Of a stretch of DNA of 64,000 nt, positions 21,550-33,811 are shown piece by piece (position 1 is the stretch's first letter; every line of letters starts with the position of its first letter). Below the pieces are notes generated by a model. It made no database searches. It saw nothing but the letters and a program-made list of their open reading frames with translations, and was not told the DNA's origin. Origin of the DNA: Narthecium ossifragum (lineage: Eukaryota; Streptophyta; Magnoliopsida; Dioscoreales; Nartheciaceae); assembly GCA_963920575.1 (NCBI GenBank), contig OY986966.1, positions 11,510,048-11,574,047 on the forward strand, in the 5' to 3' direction. The translations under genes and the position numbers were made by a program.

Positions 21550-23190
21550 TGTCACGCCCCAACCCAGAAAACCCATCCAGATCGGAGAGTGAGTAACCTA
21601 AACCTGTTAAATCATCAATGGGCACATAAATTTTGACAGAGTCTCCTCTATAATTCTGATACAGGGGACATGTACAATTTCAAATATACATGATAAATCT
21701 AAGCAATTAGATCAAGAGGGCAGAAATGTAAAATACTAAACTGAAGCCCTCAATCTGCCAACAACCTCAAAGTCCACCCGAAGTAGAAGCGCCTCCAAGA
21801 GCTGATCCGCCTGTGGCTACTGAAGTGAAAGGAACGGCTCCTGCACCTGCAAAACGCAGCCCGGGTAGAGTGAGCATAAAACCCAGTAGGGTTCTACTCT
21901 ATGACACTCTCATGGAAAGGGTAGACTGCAACTGTATTATCTTTCATCCCAAGTCTAAGGTGTCACTGGAGGCATCACACCTCATCGATCCAGAATGGGC
22001 CCCTACATAGGGTCACCCTCACCCAAGCGGCGAAACGAGGACGGCCAACACGAGCCCGGACCCAGGGTCAGTCCATCGCCGCTGCATTCACCGCCGGAAC
22101 TCTCACCGTACACCACCCCTTGTACGGGAATATACGTCATGGACATCGACATCCACACTTAGGCCCTTGGGACAAAGAGACAATACGACCTCTATTCCTC
22201 AATATCATAATTCAAAGGAGTATATCTAGGTTGCAACCTCGATCAACACAAGATCATAACCACACAATCTCGCCCTAGTCCTCCTACCCATACCTCGGTC
22301 CTAGAGCTAGATCCAAACTACCCGAGTCCTCCTACACAATCTCGCCCGCACCTAGCCTTAATGCTTCTAATGCATACAACATGCATGAGCCTAATCAAGC
22401 AACTAGGCCTAGGTGTCTCTACATGTCAATTCATCAATCACATGTCCAACAAGGTATAACATAGCTATAGGGTAGGTTTAGCATTCAAGAATAAACAAAA
22501 GCCAAGCACAGCATTCACATATCCCAATCATGCATAATCATTCAACACATACAAAGGGCACACCTTCGGCCCAACCAAAATACACATTCTCGAGGGTGAT
22601 CAACCCCTCGGTTAACCCATGAAAGAAATAGAAATGGGCACACTGCCGGCCCTAGGTTCACACAATATAATAATGCATACTAGCCAACGATGAAATTGTA
22701 AGAAACAAAAAGAGGAAGAGCAGATGGCACTAAAGAATGGCAATAGCATTGAGTATAGGGACAACAGTAAGGTTCTGCATAAAACTAAATTGAAGGACTG
22801 CATCTATGCCAACAGTTGTACAAGGTATACAAGGTCAAATTTGACAGAAGTTAAGTGGAATTTCAAGCTTTGATCCGAAAAATCAGTTTCAGAGGAAAGG
22901 AAGGGCCAACACTAACCAACTACCCAACACCCAACCAAGAGCAGAGGCCGTGAAGTGGAATCCAGGGATCAGCAGTTGATCCCAAAGGGGATCCAGCAAT
23001 TGCAGCAATAATCCAACGCTTAAAAGCTCAGCCATATGACCCTCAGAGAAATCGGGAAGGGGTTGGAGGAGGATCTCAAGCCTCCAGCATATCAAGGTCA
23101 GAGGAGGAGAAGGAAGACAAGGCAGGAACAAAGGGAGAACATCAACCAGCAAGTATTAACATCAGCCAGAGACAGCTGCGCTATCCGAAG
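21550..23190 (-). mobile_element. B-type gypsy LTR, left part (split by LINE-1)
   Basis: It starts TGTCACGCCCCAACCC and follows the B-type solo LTR at 10744: CTAAACCTGTTAA.TCATC, GACAGAGTCTCCTCTATAAT, GCACCTGCAAAACGCAGC. The LTR continues after the LINE at 41478 and ends at 42449, giving about 2.6 kb without the insertion. The exact LINE junction is uncertain (about 23160-23198). A degenerate block GGGGTTGGA.GAGGATCTCAA occurs both before (about 23052) and after (about 41585) the LINE. This is more likely an internal LTR repeat than a TSD. Confidence 0.85.
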
Positions 23191-23198
23191 AGATTGAA

Positions 23199-25203
23199 AT
23201 GAGTTCCTCAGCTTCCACAGAGAGAGTACAGCGGGGAGGGGAGGATCCTCGCTTTGGCCGTGCTGCAGGCTCGCATCCGGCTAAACCGTGGGAGTCTCCG
23301 GGACCTCCAGGGGGGCGGTCTTGGGCAAGTGTTGCTGGGGGGAGAATGGGAGCTCCTTTGTAACTATGGAAGAAGCAAAAGCAATTGTGAAGCGGCATCC
23401 GAACATGGTAGTATTCGATCAAGAAGAACTACAGATTAGCCAGAAACAATGGGAATGCGCACTTTTTGGTAGATTTGTAGGGGAAGGGTTGGCCTGGAGT
23501 ACCTGAGGCAGCGGCTCGCGGCTCTTTGGCGTACGTCGGGGCCATTCTTGGTTACTTACATGTATCAGGGAGTCTTCGTCCTCTTGTTCCACTCTATGGA
23601 AGATATGACGGCAATCTTAACAGGGGGACCTTGGTCTGTAGGAGGGAGAATGCTCTCCTTGATCCGTTGGAGACCCTGTTTCCGGCTGACTGCAGATGCC
23701 TTCTATTTAGTGCCAGTCTGGATTAGGTATCCTTATTTGCCATCGGAGTTTTATCGCCGGAAGTATCTGATTGGAATAGTCTCACAGGTGGGAACACCCC
23801 TAGCAATTGATTTCTCAACAAGGAGCCTAGGGCGCTGCAAGTATGTGCGAGTCTGCGTAGAAATCAACCTGAATGACCCTGTTCTACCTTGAATCACAGT
23901 GGGAAGTGGGGAATTGGGAGTGGACCCTTTCACATTTTATCAACCCTTTGTCTATGAAAGGGTGGTCATTTGCTCTAACTGTGGGAGAATTGGGCACCAT
24001 AGATCTGCATGTTTATATGAAACTAGACATATAGATCGGGTGCCTAAATCGGTGGATCCTGATGATCCCATGGATCATCACGAGGGTAATCAAATGATGG
24101 TCCATGGAGATAACCAACAGAGTGTTGGGACGACGGAGACCACGATGCTCGACGCTAGAACACAGCAACGGTCGACAGAGGAGGTGCAAACGCCGACGAT
24201 GAAGAATGGTACGGCGGGTCAGATCCGCAATGGGGCGGCTAAGAAAGATGAGAAGATGAAGGCTAAGGTTGAGTCCAGTGACTGGATTACTGTCACAAGG
24301 CAACGCCGGCGTAATAACGGCGGACATCCCGGCGAAGGAGAGAGAAAGAAGAAACCCGGCGAAGGAGAGAGGGGGAAAAAAGGAATGGACAGGACATGTC
24401 AGAAAAGTACCTCGGGAACTGTTGGAGAAGGAGCCGTTGGGAAGGTGACGCAAGGTCCAGCTGGTACGCCGCCCCCATCATCCCATCGGACGGCGACAGG
24501 ACCCGAGCTCCCCAATAGCAGTAGCAGACGTATGGAGGTGGGAGGTAGCAGTGATCCGAGGGAGAGAGGCCTTAGAGGGGCGGCAGATTTAACCCTAGGG
24601 GTGCACCGATTTAATGAGGCAGCTTGTGACTTGGAAGTGGGAGTACACGTGGTAGCTGATGGAGAGGCCTTAGAAGCAGATATGCTTGATGATGAATTAG
24701 AGGAGCTAAACTTGGTTGAGGCTGCATGTATACGGGCTGGTCCTGGTCGGGCCCGTGGGAAGAAGCCCAACCCAGTTGTTTTCCCTAGGGGCCCTGCCAA
24801 GCGTGATCATCCCATTGTTGAGCATAGACCTAGGTCCTATGATCTGGAGGAATCCAAGATGGCGGGAGATGGCTATATAGATTCTGAATTCAAAGAGGCA
24901 CACGATCAAAAATTCCAGAGTCTCCAGCAGGCTCTGCAAGGGAGAGGACTGGTCGGTCATGTTAACTCGGGCCAGCCACCTAATGATGATCACCTAGCCA
25001 CTGTTGGTCATCTCCCTCGTCCACCGGAAGGTGATCTTCACATGGTTGCTGCTGGACATCTCTCTCGACCGCCGGAAGTTGATGTTCACATGGAGGAGGA
25101 GTCTGTTGAGGAGGTTGACCATGGTGGCACCCCTTCACTTCCTAAGAAGGGAAAGTTCATGACTACGGGTGGAGAGCAACCGCCCTTCACTAGTAGTGTT
25201 TAA
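23199..25203 (+). pseudogene. LINE-1 ORF1: DUF4283-like domain and CCHC knuckle
   Basis: It starts at ATG 23199 (GGEDPRFGRAAGS, SWASVAGG), then QWECALFGRFVG, RQRLAALWRTSGPFLV, MEDMTAILTGGPWSVGG, PVWIRYPYLPSEFY and LGRCKYVRVCVEI. This is the DUF4283-like N-domain of plant L1 ORF1. The zinc knuckle is CSNCGRIGHHRSAC (about 23970-24012). A long charged, Pro/Gly-rich tail follows (434-codon frame, 23899-25203). Lesions are a stop near 23350, frameshifts near 23350 and 23490, and a stop at about 23890 just before the knuckle domain. The role is RNA binding in the LINE RNP. Its TAA overlaps the ORF2 ATG (TAATG). Confidence 0.88.
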
Positions 25204-28200
25204 TGAAAGTTCTCTGTTGGAATTGTAGAGGCATTGGGCATTCTAGAGCTTTGTATACTTGTCGCCGCCTCCTTCGTGATAGATACTTACAATTTATTTT
25301 CCTTTTGGATGTTTTGATGCAGGCTGATCATGTCGATGGGCTTCAACAAAAGCTGGGACCAAATGTCGATGTTTTCCTTCTCCCTGCCGTTGGTAGGAAG
25401 GGAGGGATTTTGGCAGTTTGGAGAAGAGAGTATGAGCTCGCATCCTTTACATCCTTCTCCACTCAGTCTATTCATGGCTTGATATCCTCTAAGGAGGAGG
25501 GGGACTGGTTTGTCACGGTGGCCTATGCTTCCAGGAGGGCTCCTGACCGACTTGAGTTGTGGGATGCAGTGTCAAATATTGTTGATCTTGACACCCCACA
25601 CCTGTTGATCGGTGATATGAATGTTGCTTCTTCTACGACGGAGAAGCCAGGTGGTAGGCCTTTTAATTACAATAGGAGCGTCACGGACTACCTGGAGTTT
25701 GTAACTAGGAATAACCTTGTCGACCTTGGGTTTGTTAGGCCTTCCTTTACCTGGTGCAACGGCATGTTTGGTACGTCTAGGATCCTGGAGCGCCTTGACA
25801 AGGCACTGGGCAATGTGCAATGGCGGTCTACCTTCCCATCTGTGGAGGTGCGCCGCGTATTGCGTCGGATCACTGTCCTTTGCTCTTGACTACTCAGGAG
25901 CTGGAGCCGCGTACTGGACCGGGCATGTTTCGTCTGCGAAACCACTGGATGCAGTCTGAGGCCTTCAAGTCCCTGGTGCACCGCACTTGGGCTAGACAGA
26001 GGAGAGGTACTAAGGTTCGAAGGCTACAGGGTAAGTTTTTGGATTTGAAAAAGACTGTCAAGAGGTGGAGTCTGGATGAGGAATGTTGCACCAACACTCG
26101 GACTCAGTTCTTAGCGGAGAGCTTGTCTGACCTGTACGAGATGGAGGAGGTAACGGAAATTCCGGTTGAAGACTAGCTGAGGATGAGGATGATGGAGAAC
26201 ATGTACGAAGCTGTTCTTCGTCGTCAAGATATTTCTCGGGCTCAAGCTTGCAGAGCTAAATGGATCAATCATGGTGATGAGAACTCATCCTTGTTCCATG
26301 CGTCAGTGATGCCGCGCCACCATCGGTCCAGGGTAAGGGAGTTGGTGCTGGAGGATGGGAGAATTCTGTCATCTACGGAGCAAATTGGACATGCTTTTGC
26401 CGCGTTCTATAGAGATCTTTGGGCGGATTCAGGACCGGAGCTTCTGCGGGAGTTGTGTGACCTCCCTACTATTACTGAGGAGCAGAAAACCCAATTAATA
26501 GTGGCTATTACTACTGACGAGATTACGGAGGTTGTCCAGTCCTTGAGTCCTAATCGCTGTCCAGGCCCGGATGGGATCACGGCAGACTTTTACAGGAATT
26601 TTGGGGGGTGGTAGGGCCTAACTTATCCTCAATCATCCTGGATTTCTTCAACCACTTAAAGCTACCGGAAGCATGGAATGAGACTTTCATTTCGTTAATT
26701 CCTAAGTGCAAAAACCCAAGGAAGGTTAAGGATTTCAGACCCATTAGCCTATGTAATGTCTCTTATAAAATTATTGCTACCATTCTTTTGAGCAGGTTGA
26801 AAGATGTCTTGCTTGGAATTGTCAATCTTGAACAATCAGCGTTCGTGACTGGAAGGAGCATCCTTGACAATATTGCCTTGGCTCAGGAGATCATGCACTC
26901 TGTTGAGGTTTCGCCTACAAGTCTGCCCCTTATGGCTAGTAAGATTGACGTCCGTTCGGCTTATGATAGCGTGCGTTGGGATTATCTGAGGCTTGTTCTC
27001 CAGAGCATGGGGTTCCCGGGGCGTTGGACGGACTGGGTAATGAAATGTGTCACTACCCCTAAGTTTTCCTTCATTATTAATGGGCAGATTGTTGGGTGTG
27101 TCGTGCCCCAGCGGGGACTTCGTCAGGGGGACCCGTTGTCACCCTTTTTGTTTGACCTTGTGCATGTTCCATTGTCTACGATGCTTAACAACCCGGTTTA
27201 TGGGCTGCGGGGGGTGACCTTCAAAGGAAACCAAGTTAGGGTGACTCATATGCTTCATGCCGATGACTGTTTCTTAGCCTCAGAGGCGAGTGTTGTGAAA
27301 GCACTGAAGATTAAACTCATCTTTGACAGAGTTAAGGACCTTTTCGGAATGGAGCTCAACCCTTTGAAATCTAGTCTGATGATTTGTCCTTTGCTATCTG
27401 AGGCTTGCCGACGGAGGATTTGTCATCAATTAAGAATGGGTGAGGTCAGTACTCCTTGGAAATACCTTGGGGTGCCGATAAGCGGTAAGAGACTATGCTC
27501 ACGGGACTTCGGTGATCTTATAGATAAAGTGGTGGAGAGAATTTCTGGATGGGAAGGTGCTAGACTAGCTCTGCCAGGGAGAGTTATCCTTCTTAAACAT
27601 GTCCTACATGCCTTACCTGTTTACACTATGATGGCGACGCACGTTCCAAAAGGTGTCCTCGATAAAATTGATCGATTAGGCCGGGCATTTTTGTGGGATG
27701 GTAAACGCTCTGGCTTGTCTGTGGTACACTGGAACCTGGTTTGTGCTCAGCATGAGGATGGGGGTCTGGGCTTGCGTGACTTGAGCACTTGGCAACAGGC
27801 TCTTAGACTTCAAAGAAACGCGAAGTTGTGCCCGACGGAGGATTCCCTTTGGAAGAGAACTGTCACAGCAAAGTATAGTTGGCAGGGAGCTTTACCTCCC
27901 ACCAAACCTTCGAAATGTTGTTCGTCGTCTTGGCGCAGGATTTGTGCGTCTATTGATGACCTTCGTATGGGCTTGAGATGGGCTCCGAGTATTGACAGCA
28001 AGGTCCATGTGCTGAAGGACTGGTGGGTTTTGGACTTGCCTCTTGCGCGGAAGCCTACGTTTTTTAACATTGATTGTATGCCGGAGAGATTTCTTGTTGG
28101 TAAGCTTATCAGACATGGGGTGTGGCACAGGAGTTATATTGAGAGGATCTTTCATCCGATCATTTGTAACTTGATTTGTAGTCTCCCCATTGGACCCAAT

Positions 28201-29138
28201 ACTGAAGGGGACAGGTGTATTTGGACTCATGATCCGAAAGGTAAGGTCTCATCTAAAGCTGCTTACTTGAACTTTTATGGAGAGAAGAGGAGAAGTATTG
28301 TGCAAGGAGGGCAACAACCACGATGGAAGAGTATCTGGTCGGGTCCCTTCGGGCCTCGGGTGAAGTCGTTCATTTGGAAGCTGTGCCATAGGAAGATACC
28401 TACTCGGGAGGCCTTGGCGAGTGTTGGAGCGGCATCGTCGAGTGTTTGCCCACGTTGCGAAGCGGAGGTGGAGTCCTTAGACCATATTTTTCTGGATTGT
28501 GATGTTTCTTGCAGGGTATGGGAGCGAATCTTTGGAGGGGATGAAGTGTTCCGCGTAAATAAAGGCTGGCGGTGATGGAGAGAGGTGTTGGAGATTTCTT
28601 CTTCATATAACACGGCGTGACAAAGGAAGGCTAAGCTGGGCTACGGGCTATGGATGATCTGGAAGGATCGCAACATATGGGTTTTTGATGGCGACGGATC
28701 TTCACCGGAGGCTCTTGCAAGGATGGTTCTATGGTTAGTGAAGGAATGGACTATGCAGCACTGGGTTCGGGGACAGGAGGAGAGTAGAAGCTCGGCTCAC
28801 GCACCGGGCTTCTCCATCATCCAGTCTGACGCCTCTGTTGATAGGCGAAATCTCAACTCCGGTCTTGGGGTGGTGTGCTACACGGAGGATGGGCTACCAG
28901 TGTGGGCAAAGGCGGAGAGGTGTGATCATCGGGAAGTCATCCGGGTGGAGCTTGAAGCGTTTATGATGGGATTAGGTGAAGCTCGCCGTAGGGGACTCCG
29001 AAAAGTTATCTTTGAGTTGGACTGCAAGGATCTGGTGGACCAACTCAATGGTAAGTCCCATTGGGCGGCACAGCTGAGAAGCCGTCTTCAAATTGCATGT
29101 TGGGAGGCCTCTCACTTGGAGGAGGTGTTGATATTATT
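25203..29138 (+). pseudogene. LINE-1 ORF2: endonuclease, RT, zf-RVT, RNase H
   Basis: The APE endonuclease runs from MKVLCWNCRGIG through GDMNV to ASDHCPLLL (25203-25890, frameshift near 25850). RT follows with NRCPGPDGITADFY, FRPISLCNVSYKI, SAFVTGRSILDNI, GLRQGDPLSPFLF and the catalytic HMLHADDCFLAS (about 27250). Next come the zf-RVT (FGPRVKSFIWKLCHRKIPT, CPRCEAEVESLDHIFLDC) and RNase H (SDASVDRRNLNSGLG, 28820 onward). Lesions: stop at 26174, frameshift near 26610, stops at 28573 and 28618. In the endonuclease the usual ET (catalytic Glu) after the first strand reads DV (FLLDVLMQADHV). RNase H is cut at LILF and resumes at 41239. Confidence 0.93.
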
Positions 29139-31623
29139 TGTCGCGCCCCGACCCGCGAAAGCCCAACCGGACCGGGCGACGCGAACCAGAACCTAACAAA
29201 CGCGGAAGAAAAGCTGGCGAGGGTTCCCTCTAACCTATGGGTCTCCCTAACAGTTCACCAAAAGCATCCCCAATCAAAACAACAATAAAATATTTAATCC
29301 TCGAACCACTGATTTACGAACTCAAAAAGATTTAATATACAAAACCTCGGAGAGGGGGGAAGTTCAAATACAACATCACTCCCGTAGGAGACTATCTAAC
29401 ATAAGGATAAAAACAGTAAAGGATCACCACCGCTCAGACACCACCTGGCGCTGCCGCACCGCCAACCAACTGCCCGGTAGGGGCCAAGGAAGAAGAGCTG
29501 ACGCCTGCACCTGCAAAACGCAGCCCGGATAGGAGTGAGCACTAAGCTTAGTAGGGATCTACACTACGACACACAGAAGGAAGAGGGAAACGCAACAGTG
29601 TCGCCCTCAAGTAGAACCTGGGTGTATACAGGGGTCCCATAACCCCATCGCGTGCCCCTGAGGCCCCGATCATGATCTTCCAGCCGGGCTGGTCACATGT
29701 CGGGTCACACTCAGTAGCAGAAAACAACATTGCTGACTCTCAACAGGACACAGAACACTGTTTGGTGGGAAAAGACACCACTGAGTAGGCAACTCCTCTA
29801 CCCAAGAGTTTAAGAACGCCGGACACCGGCTACACCTCAGATCCGACTCGAGGCCGACACGACCTCTACAATCATCAAGAAACCAGTGTACCAGTCATCT
29901 AAGCCTATCATTAAATTTGACTGGACACTACAATTCAACCGGGTCCAGACTACCCAACCCCGGTCCTAGGGCTAAGTCCGAGCTTCCAGCCTCGGGACGG
30001 CGACCCAAAGATCACCCACGCCCTAACCAATGCAACTAATGCACAACAGGGAAATGCATGCTATGACATACACAAATAAGGAGTAAAGCATGCAACAGTA
30101 TGACAAGCATCAAAATAAGTCTACTGGATCGCTGCAGCGGTACCACCAACCGCTGCCAGCCGATCCGCAGCGGGTCCCGGCATTACGACGGTACCACGAC
30201 CGTCAACCGCGAACTCCTGCAACGGAAAGCAACCCCGAAAACGATGATGAACAAAAGACAATATAATATTATATTCCGAAATATAATATTATATTCAAAA
30301 CCCTCAAAGCCTCTACTTAAGGGCTAATTGATCCCGTCGATCCGACGTCCAAACAATGTCGGATTCAAGATCCAACTTAACCACCAGTAGGTGTATATAC
30401 CAGGATCAATATATCCAAAATTTATACACATCCAACGGTTGGATTAACGGGAAACATTAATCAAAAGTCACTGATTAAACCAACTTACCCTTTAATTTGC
30501 TGCAACGCAGCCCTCCAGAAAACAAATCATAAGCAATCGTAGAAAAATCGGAAAAATACGAAACAAAATGGAATGGAAAGCTAACAAGTAGATGTACAAC
30601 TCTTATGTTTATCCAAAGCCAAGATCATGTACTCGCAGGCCAGAAAACTCGCCGCAAGCCGGCTGTTTCTCAAGAACAGCAGAAAACCAGAAATCCGAGA
30701 CTAATCTTACATAAAACCTACTCAAATCTCAACTGATTAACATGAAACTTAGATCAGTTATTCTAACAGGTATAAGGAATCCAACAAATCAAGGATCAAG
30801 AAGATCCAACGGCTAGATCTCAAGAAAACCTGAAATGAACACAGTAGGTATAACCCTACCTAGCTGCGCTTTCCTCGGCTGATTCCCCGCGATTTGATCA
30901 CCAACAAGCCTCCAAACACTTTCAGGGATCTTCCTCTCGTTGTCACGAATCCAACGAGCCTTAGAACACCGGAAAAGATGGCCGGAGGAGGGAGAACGGA
31001 GGAGAGCAAGGTGGCTGCCGGAAACAGGGGAAAAACAGGGCTCCGGGAGAGAAAGAAGGAAGGAAGAAGAAAGGAGGAGAAGGAGGAAGGGAAGGGGAAG
31101 AGATAGGGGGAAAAGGGGGAGGGGACAGCCGGGAAAGAGGGGAAAAAGTGAGGGGAGGGGAGGGGAAGAAAAGAGGGGAAAGGGGGAGGGGACAGCCGGG
31201 AAAGAGGGGGAAAAGTGAGGGGAGGGGAGGGAAAGTCCTCCCCCTCTGACACGAGAGAGCGACGGCCAACGGCGGCCGTCCTCGCGAAGCAGAAAAACCA
31301 ACCGACCTATGAATGATCGATCCTTCCTCAAGGGAGGATCAATCCTTCATGCCGATTCACAAGGCTTTCTGGCACGCAGAGGATCGATCCCTTAGCCATA
31401 GAGGATCGATCCTTTGTGTGCTGAAAGCTAAACTTGGGCAAGAACTCAAGCCCAAGTCCGGATCTTTCGATCCCGGGTCCACCTAGCCATTCTAAACAAA
31501 CAATAACACATACAAGGCCAGTGTGTGCACACGCGGGTGTGGAACAAACCAACAAGGCACAACTTACCAAATTGCCCTTGCGGTCTACCACGAGCCACAT
31601 GAGTAGAGGGGCAGGTCCTCACA
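29139..31623 (-). mobile_element. Gypsy-1 3' LTR (A-type)
   Basis: It runs from TGTCGCGCCCCGACCC to GGTCCTCACA, 2485 bp. It is nearly identical to the right LTR except for an extra tandem copy of about 80 bp in the GA-rich tract (about 31130-31215), an extra CATTGCTGACTCTCAACAGG-containing stretch near 29730, and scattered point changes. The close match indicates a fairly recent insertion compared with the other elements here. Protein-like ORFs over 30813-31331 come from the GA/CT tract. Confidence 0.93.
31310..31415. repeat. GGATCGATCC palindromes in A-type LTR
   Basis: Four units read TGATCGATCC, GGATCAATCC, GGATCGATCCC and GGATCGATCC, arranged as two pairs separated by about 60 bp. The second pair surrounds CTTAGCCATAG. 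The same cluster is at 40930-41030 in the other LTR with the second unit perfect (GGATCGATCC), so the A here is a recent change. They lie 200-310 bp from the U3 end. Confidence 0.85.
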
Positions 31624-31696
31624 TCCTAATACCCTTAAAGGAAATCTCGTCCCGAAATTCGATAAGGGTAGGGCTCGGAACAACAAAACAGCTACA

Positions 31697-33376
31697 CTAG
31701 AAGACAGGACAAGAAGTACCTGGAGAAGAAAACAACTGCGGAAACTCCTGCCGCATGCGCGCCTCGCGCTCCCAAGTGACCTCCTCGGTGCCTCTGTGCC
31801 TCCACAGTACCTTGACCAAGGGAATCGTCTTGCCCCGCAAGACCTGATCCCTCCGGTCAAGTACCTGAACCGGCTGCTCAACAAAGCTCGCGTCTGCCTC
31901 AAGCTCAATGTCATCCACCTTGATGACATGAGACGGGTCTGGGTGATACTTCCTCAGCATCGACATGTGAAAAGTCGGGTGCACAACAGACATGTGCTGA
32001 GGAAGATCCAGGCGGTAAGCTACCTCGCCGACCCTCTCTAAGATCTCGAACGGCCCGACAAACCTCGGCGCCAACTTACCACCTCTACCAAACCTGACAG
32101 AACCTCTGTACGGCGAAGCTCGCAAGAACACTCGATCACCGACTGCAAACTCCAACGGTCGTCGCCTCTGATCTGCATAACTCTTCTGCCGGCTCTGAGC
32201 CGTCAGAAGCCTTTGCCTGATCTGCACTAACCTCTCTGACGACTGCCTGACGATGTCTGGACCGGTGAGTGAAGCCTCTCGAACCTCTGTCCAGCACACT
32301 GGGGAACGACACGGCCTACCGTACAACGCCTCGAAAGGTGCTACTCCAAGACTGGACTGGTAGCTGTTGTTGTAGGCGAACTCCACCAAGGGAACGTGCT
32401 CCTCCCAGCTGCCTCCTGCGTCGAGGACACATGCTCTCAGCATGTCCTCCAAGATCTGGATCGTCCGCTCTGATTGCCCGTCTGTCTGCGGATGGAAAGC
32501 CGTACTGAAAGTCAGGAGTGTGCCAACTGCCTCCTGAAAGTCGCGCCAGAACCTGCTGGTGAACCTGGGGTCACGATCTGACACGATAGAAACTGGAACT
32601 CCGTGCAGTCTGACCACCTCTCTGACGTACAAGCTACCCAACCTGTCCGTCGAGTCTGTCACCCGCATAGGCAGGAAGTGCGCCGATTTGGTCAGTCGAT
32701 CAACGATGACCCAAATCGCGTCATTCCCCCTAGGGGATCTCGATAGTCCGGTCACGAAGTCCATCGTGATGTGCTCCCACTTCCACTCAGCTAGTGGAAG
32801 CGGCTGAAGTAACCCCGGACTCCGCTGGTGCTCTGCCTTGACCTTCTGACAGGTAAGGTAGCGCGATACGAACTCCGTCACTGCCCTCTTCATCCCGCGC
32901 CACCAGAACTGTCGCCGAAGATCCTGGTACATCTTGGTGCCACCGGGATGAACTGCAAAGCGAGAGTGGTGGAACTCTCGTAGGACGTCGTCTCGAAGAA
33001 CTGGATCTGCTGGAACCGCTACTCTGCCTCGGAACCGTAGCCCTCCGTCTGGCGATACTGTCCCGTCTCCGTCTGCGCCCTCTGTGCCCGCTGCTGTGCG
33101 TAACTCCTCAAGCTCTGGGTCACTGTGCTGTGCCTCCAAAACTCTGGCTAGAACTGCTGGCATACTCTGCACTGCGTAGAGGAAGCTGCTGGATCCTTGA
33201 TCCTCAAACTCAAGCCCCAACTGGCCCGCCGTCTCTAGAGCCTGCCACTTCCGCACTGACAACCATGCAACTGCTGCTCTGGTATCTCTCACCTGTCTGC
33301 TCAGCGCGTCTGCTACGACGTTTGCCTTACCAGGATGGTAATGCAACGCAAAGTGGTAGCCCTCCAGTAGCTCCAT
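31697..33376 (-). CDS. Gypsy-1 RNase H end, integrase and chromo-like tail
   Basis: A 559-codon open frame. It opens with the end of RNase H ([16 protein letters not shown], residues about 10-26). The integrase zinc finger follows ([17 protein letters not shown] ... [12 protein letters not shown]), in which the first Cys of the usual C-x2-C is Tyr. The catalytic core has [16 protein letters not shown] and [13 protein letters not shown], so the D, D and E are all present. The C-terminal part has [18 protein letters not shown], a [15 protein letters not shown] chromodomain-like motif and [16 protein letters not shown]. The start shown is only the first ATG after the RNase H deletion; the natural product is a polyprotein. 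It is the most intact coding part of the element. Confidence 0.9.
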   Translation of the reverse strand: MELLEGYHFALHYHPGKANVVADALSRQVRDTRAAVAWLSVRKWQALETAGQLGLEFEDQGSSSFLYAVQSMPAVLARVLEAQHSDPELEELRTAAGTEGADGDGTVSPDGGLRFRGRVAVPADPVLRDDVLREFHHSRFAVHPGGTKMYQDLRRQFWWRGMKRAVTEFVSRYLTCQKVKAEHQRSPGLLQPLPLAEWKWEHITMDFVTGLSRSPRGNDAIWVIVDRLTKSAHFLPMRVTDSTDRLGSLYVREVVRLHGVPVSIVSDRDPRFTSRFWRDFQEAVGTLLTFSTAFHPQTDGQSERTIQILEDMLRACVLDAGGSWEEHVPLVEFAYNNSYQSSLGVAPFEALYGRPCRSPVCWTEVREASLTGPDIVRQSSERLVQIRQRLLTAQSRQKSYADQRRRPLEFAVGDRVFLRASPYRGSVRFGRGGKLAPRFVGPFEILERVGEVAYRLDLPQHMSVVHPTFHMSMLRKYHPDPSHVIKVDDIELEADASFVEQPVQVLDRRDQVLRGKTIPLVKVLWRHRGTEEVTWEREARMRQEFPQLFSSPGTSCPVF

Positions 33377-33811
33377 CTAGCGTCGTTGTAGATACTGTAA
33401 CCAACACCTCGCTCGGGGACGATCAGCACCGATGCACTGGTCAACCTGGTCCTCAGCTCTACGAAGGCTCGCTCACTAGCATCATCCCACACGAACGGGA
33501 CGGCCTTCTGTGTCAGTCTGGTCAACGGTCCGGCAACTCTGGAGAAGTCCCGCACGAATCGCCTGTAGTAACCCGCCAGGCCTAAGAAGCTACGGACCTC
33601 GAACACTGCCCTCGGTCTCTGCCACTGTACCACTGCCTCGACCTTGGCCAGGTCAACTGAGATCCCTGCTGCCGACACCACGTGTCCAAGGAATCCCACC
33701 TATGCAAGCCAAAACTCGCACTTGGAAGCCTTGGCATAAAGCCGATGCTCCCTAAGTAGCTGCAACACTGTCGCCAAGTGTCGCTCGTGCTCCGCCTCTG
33801 ACCGGGAGTAG
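33377..33811 (-). pseudogene. Gypsy-1 RT C-terminus and RNase H remnant
   Basis: This reads [32 protein letters not shown], an in-frame TAG (33700), [47 protein letters not shown] and [10 protein letters not shown]. It then jumps with a frame change into the end of RNase H (MELLEGYHF in the next feature). About 80-90 residues of RNase H are missing, including the catalytic Glu and second Asp. It is separated from the RT core by the solo LTR at 33812. Confidence 0.88.

Larger units (their letters stand above)
23191..29138 (+). mobile_element. LINE-1, L1-type, main part (split by Gypsy-1)
   Basis: This is a near full-length L1 with ORF1 (23199-25203), ORF2 (25203 onward), and a 3' end displaced to 41239-41477 by the gypsy element. 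Its 5' boundary is set only approximately, just before the ORF1 start, where similarity to LINE-2 begins (ATTGAAA). No clear TSD was found. It sits inside a B-type LTR. Both ORFs carry stops and frameshifts, so this copy is inactive. Confidence 0.9.
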
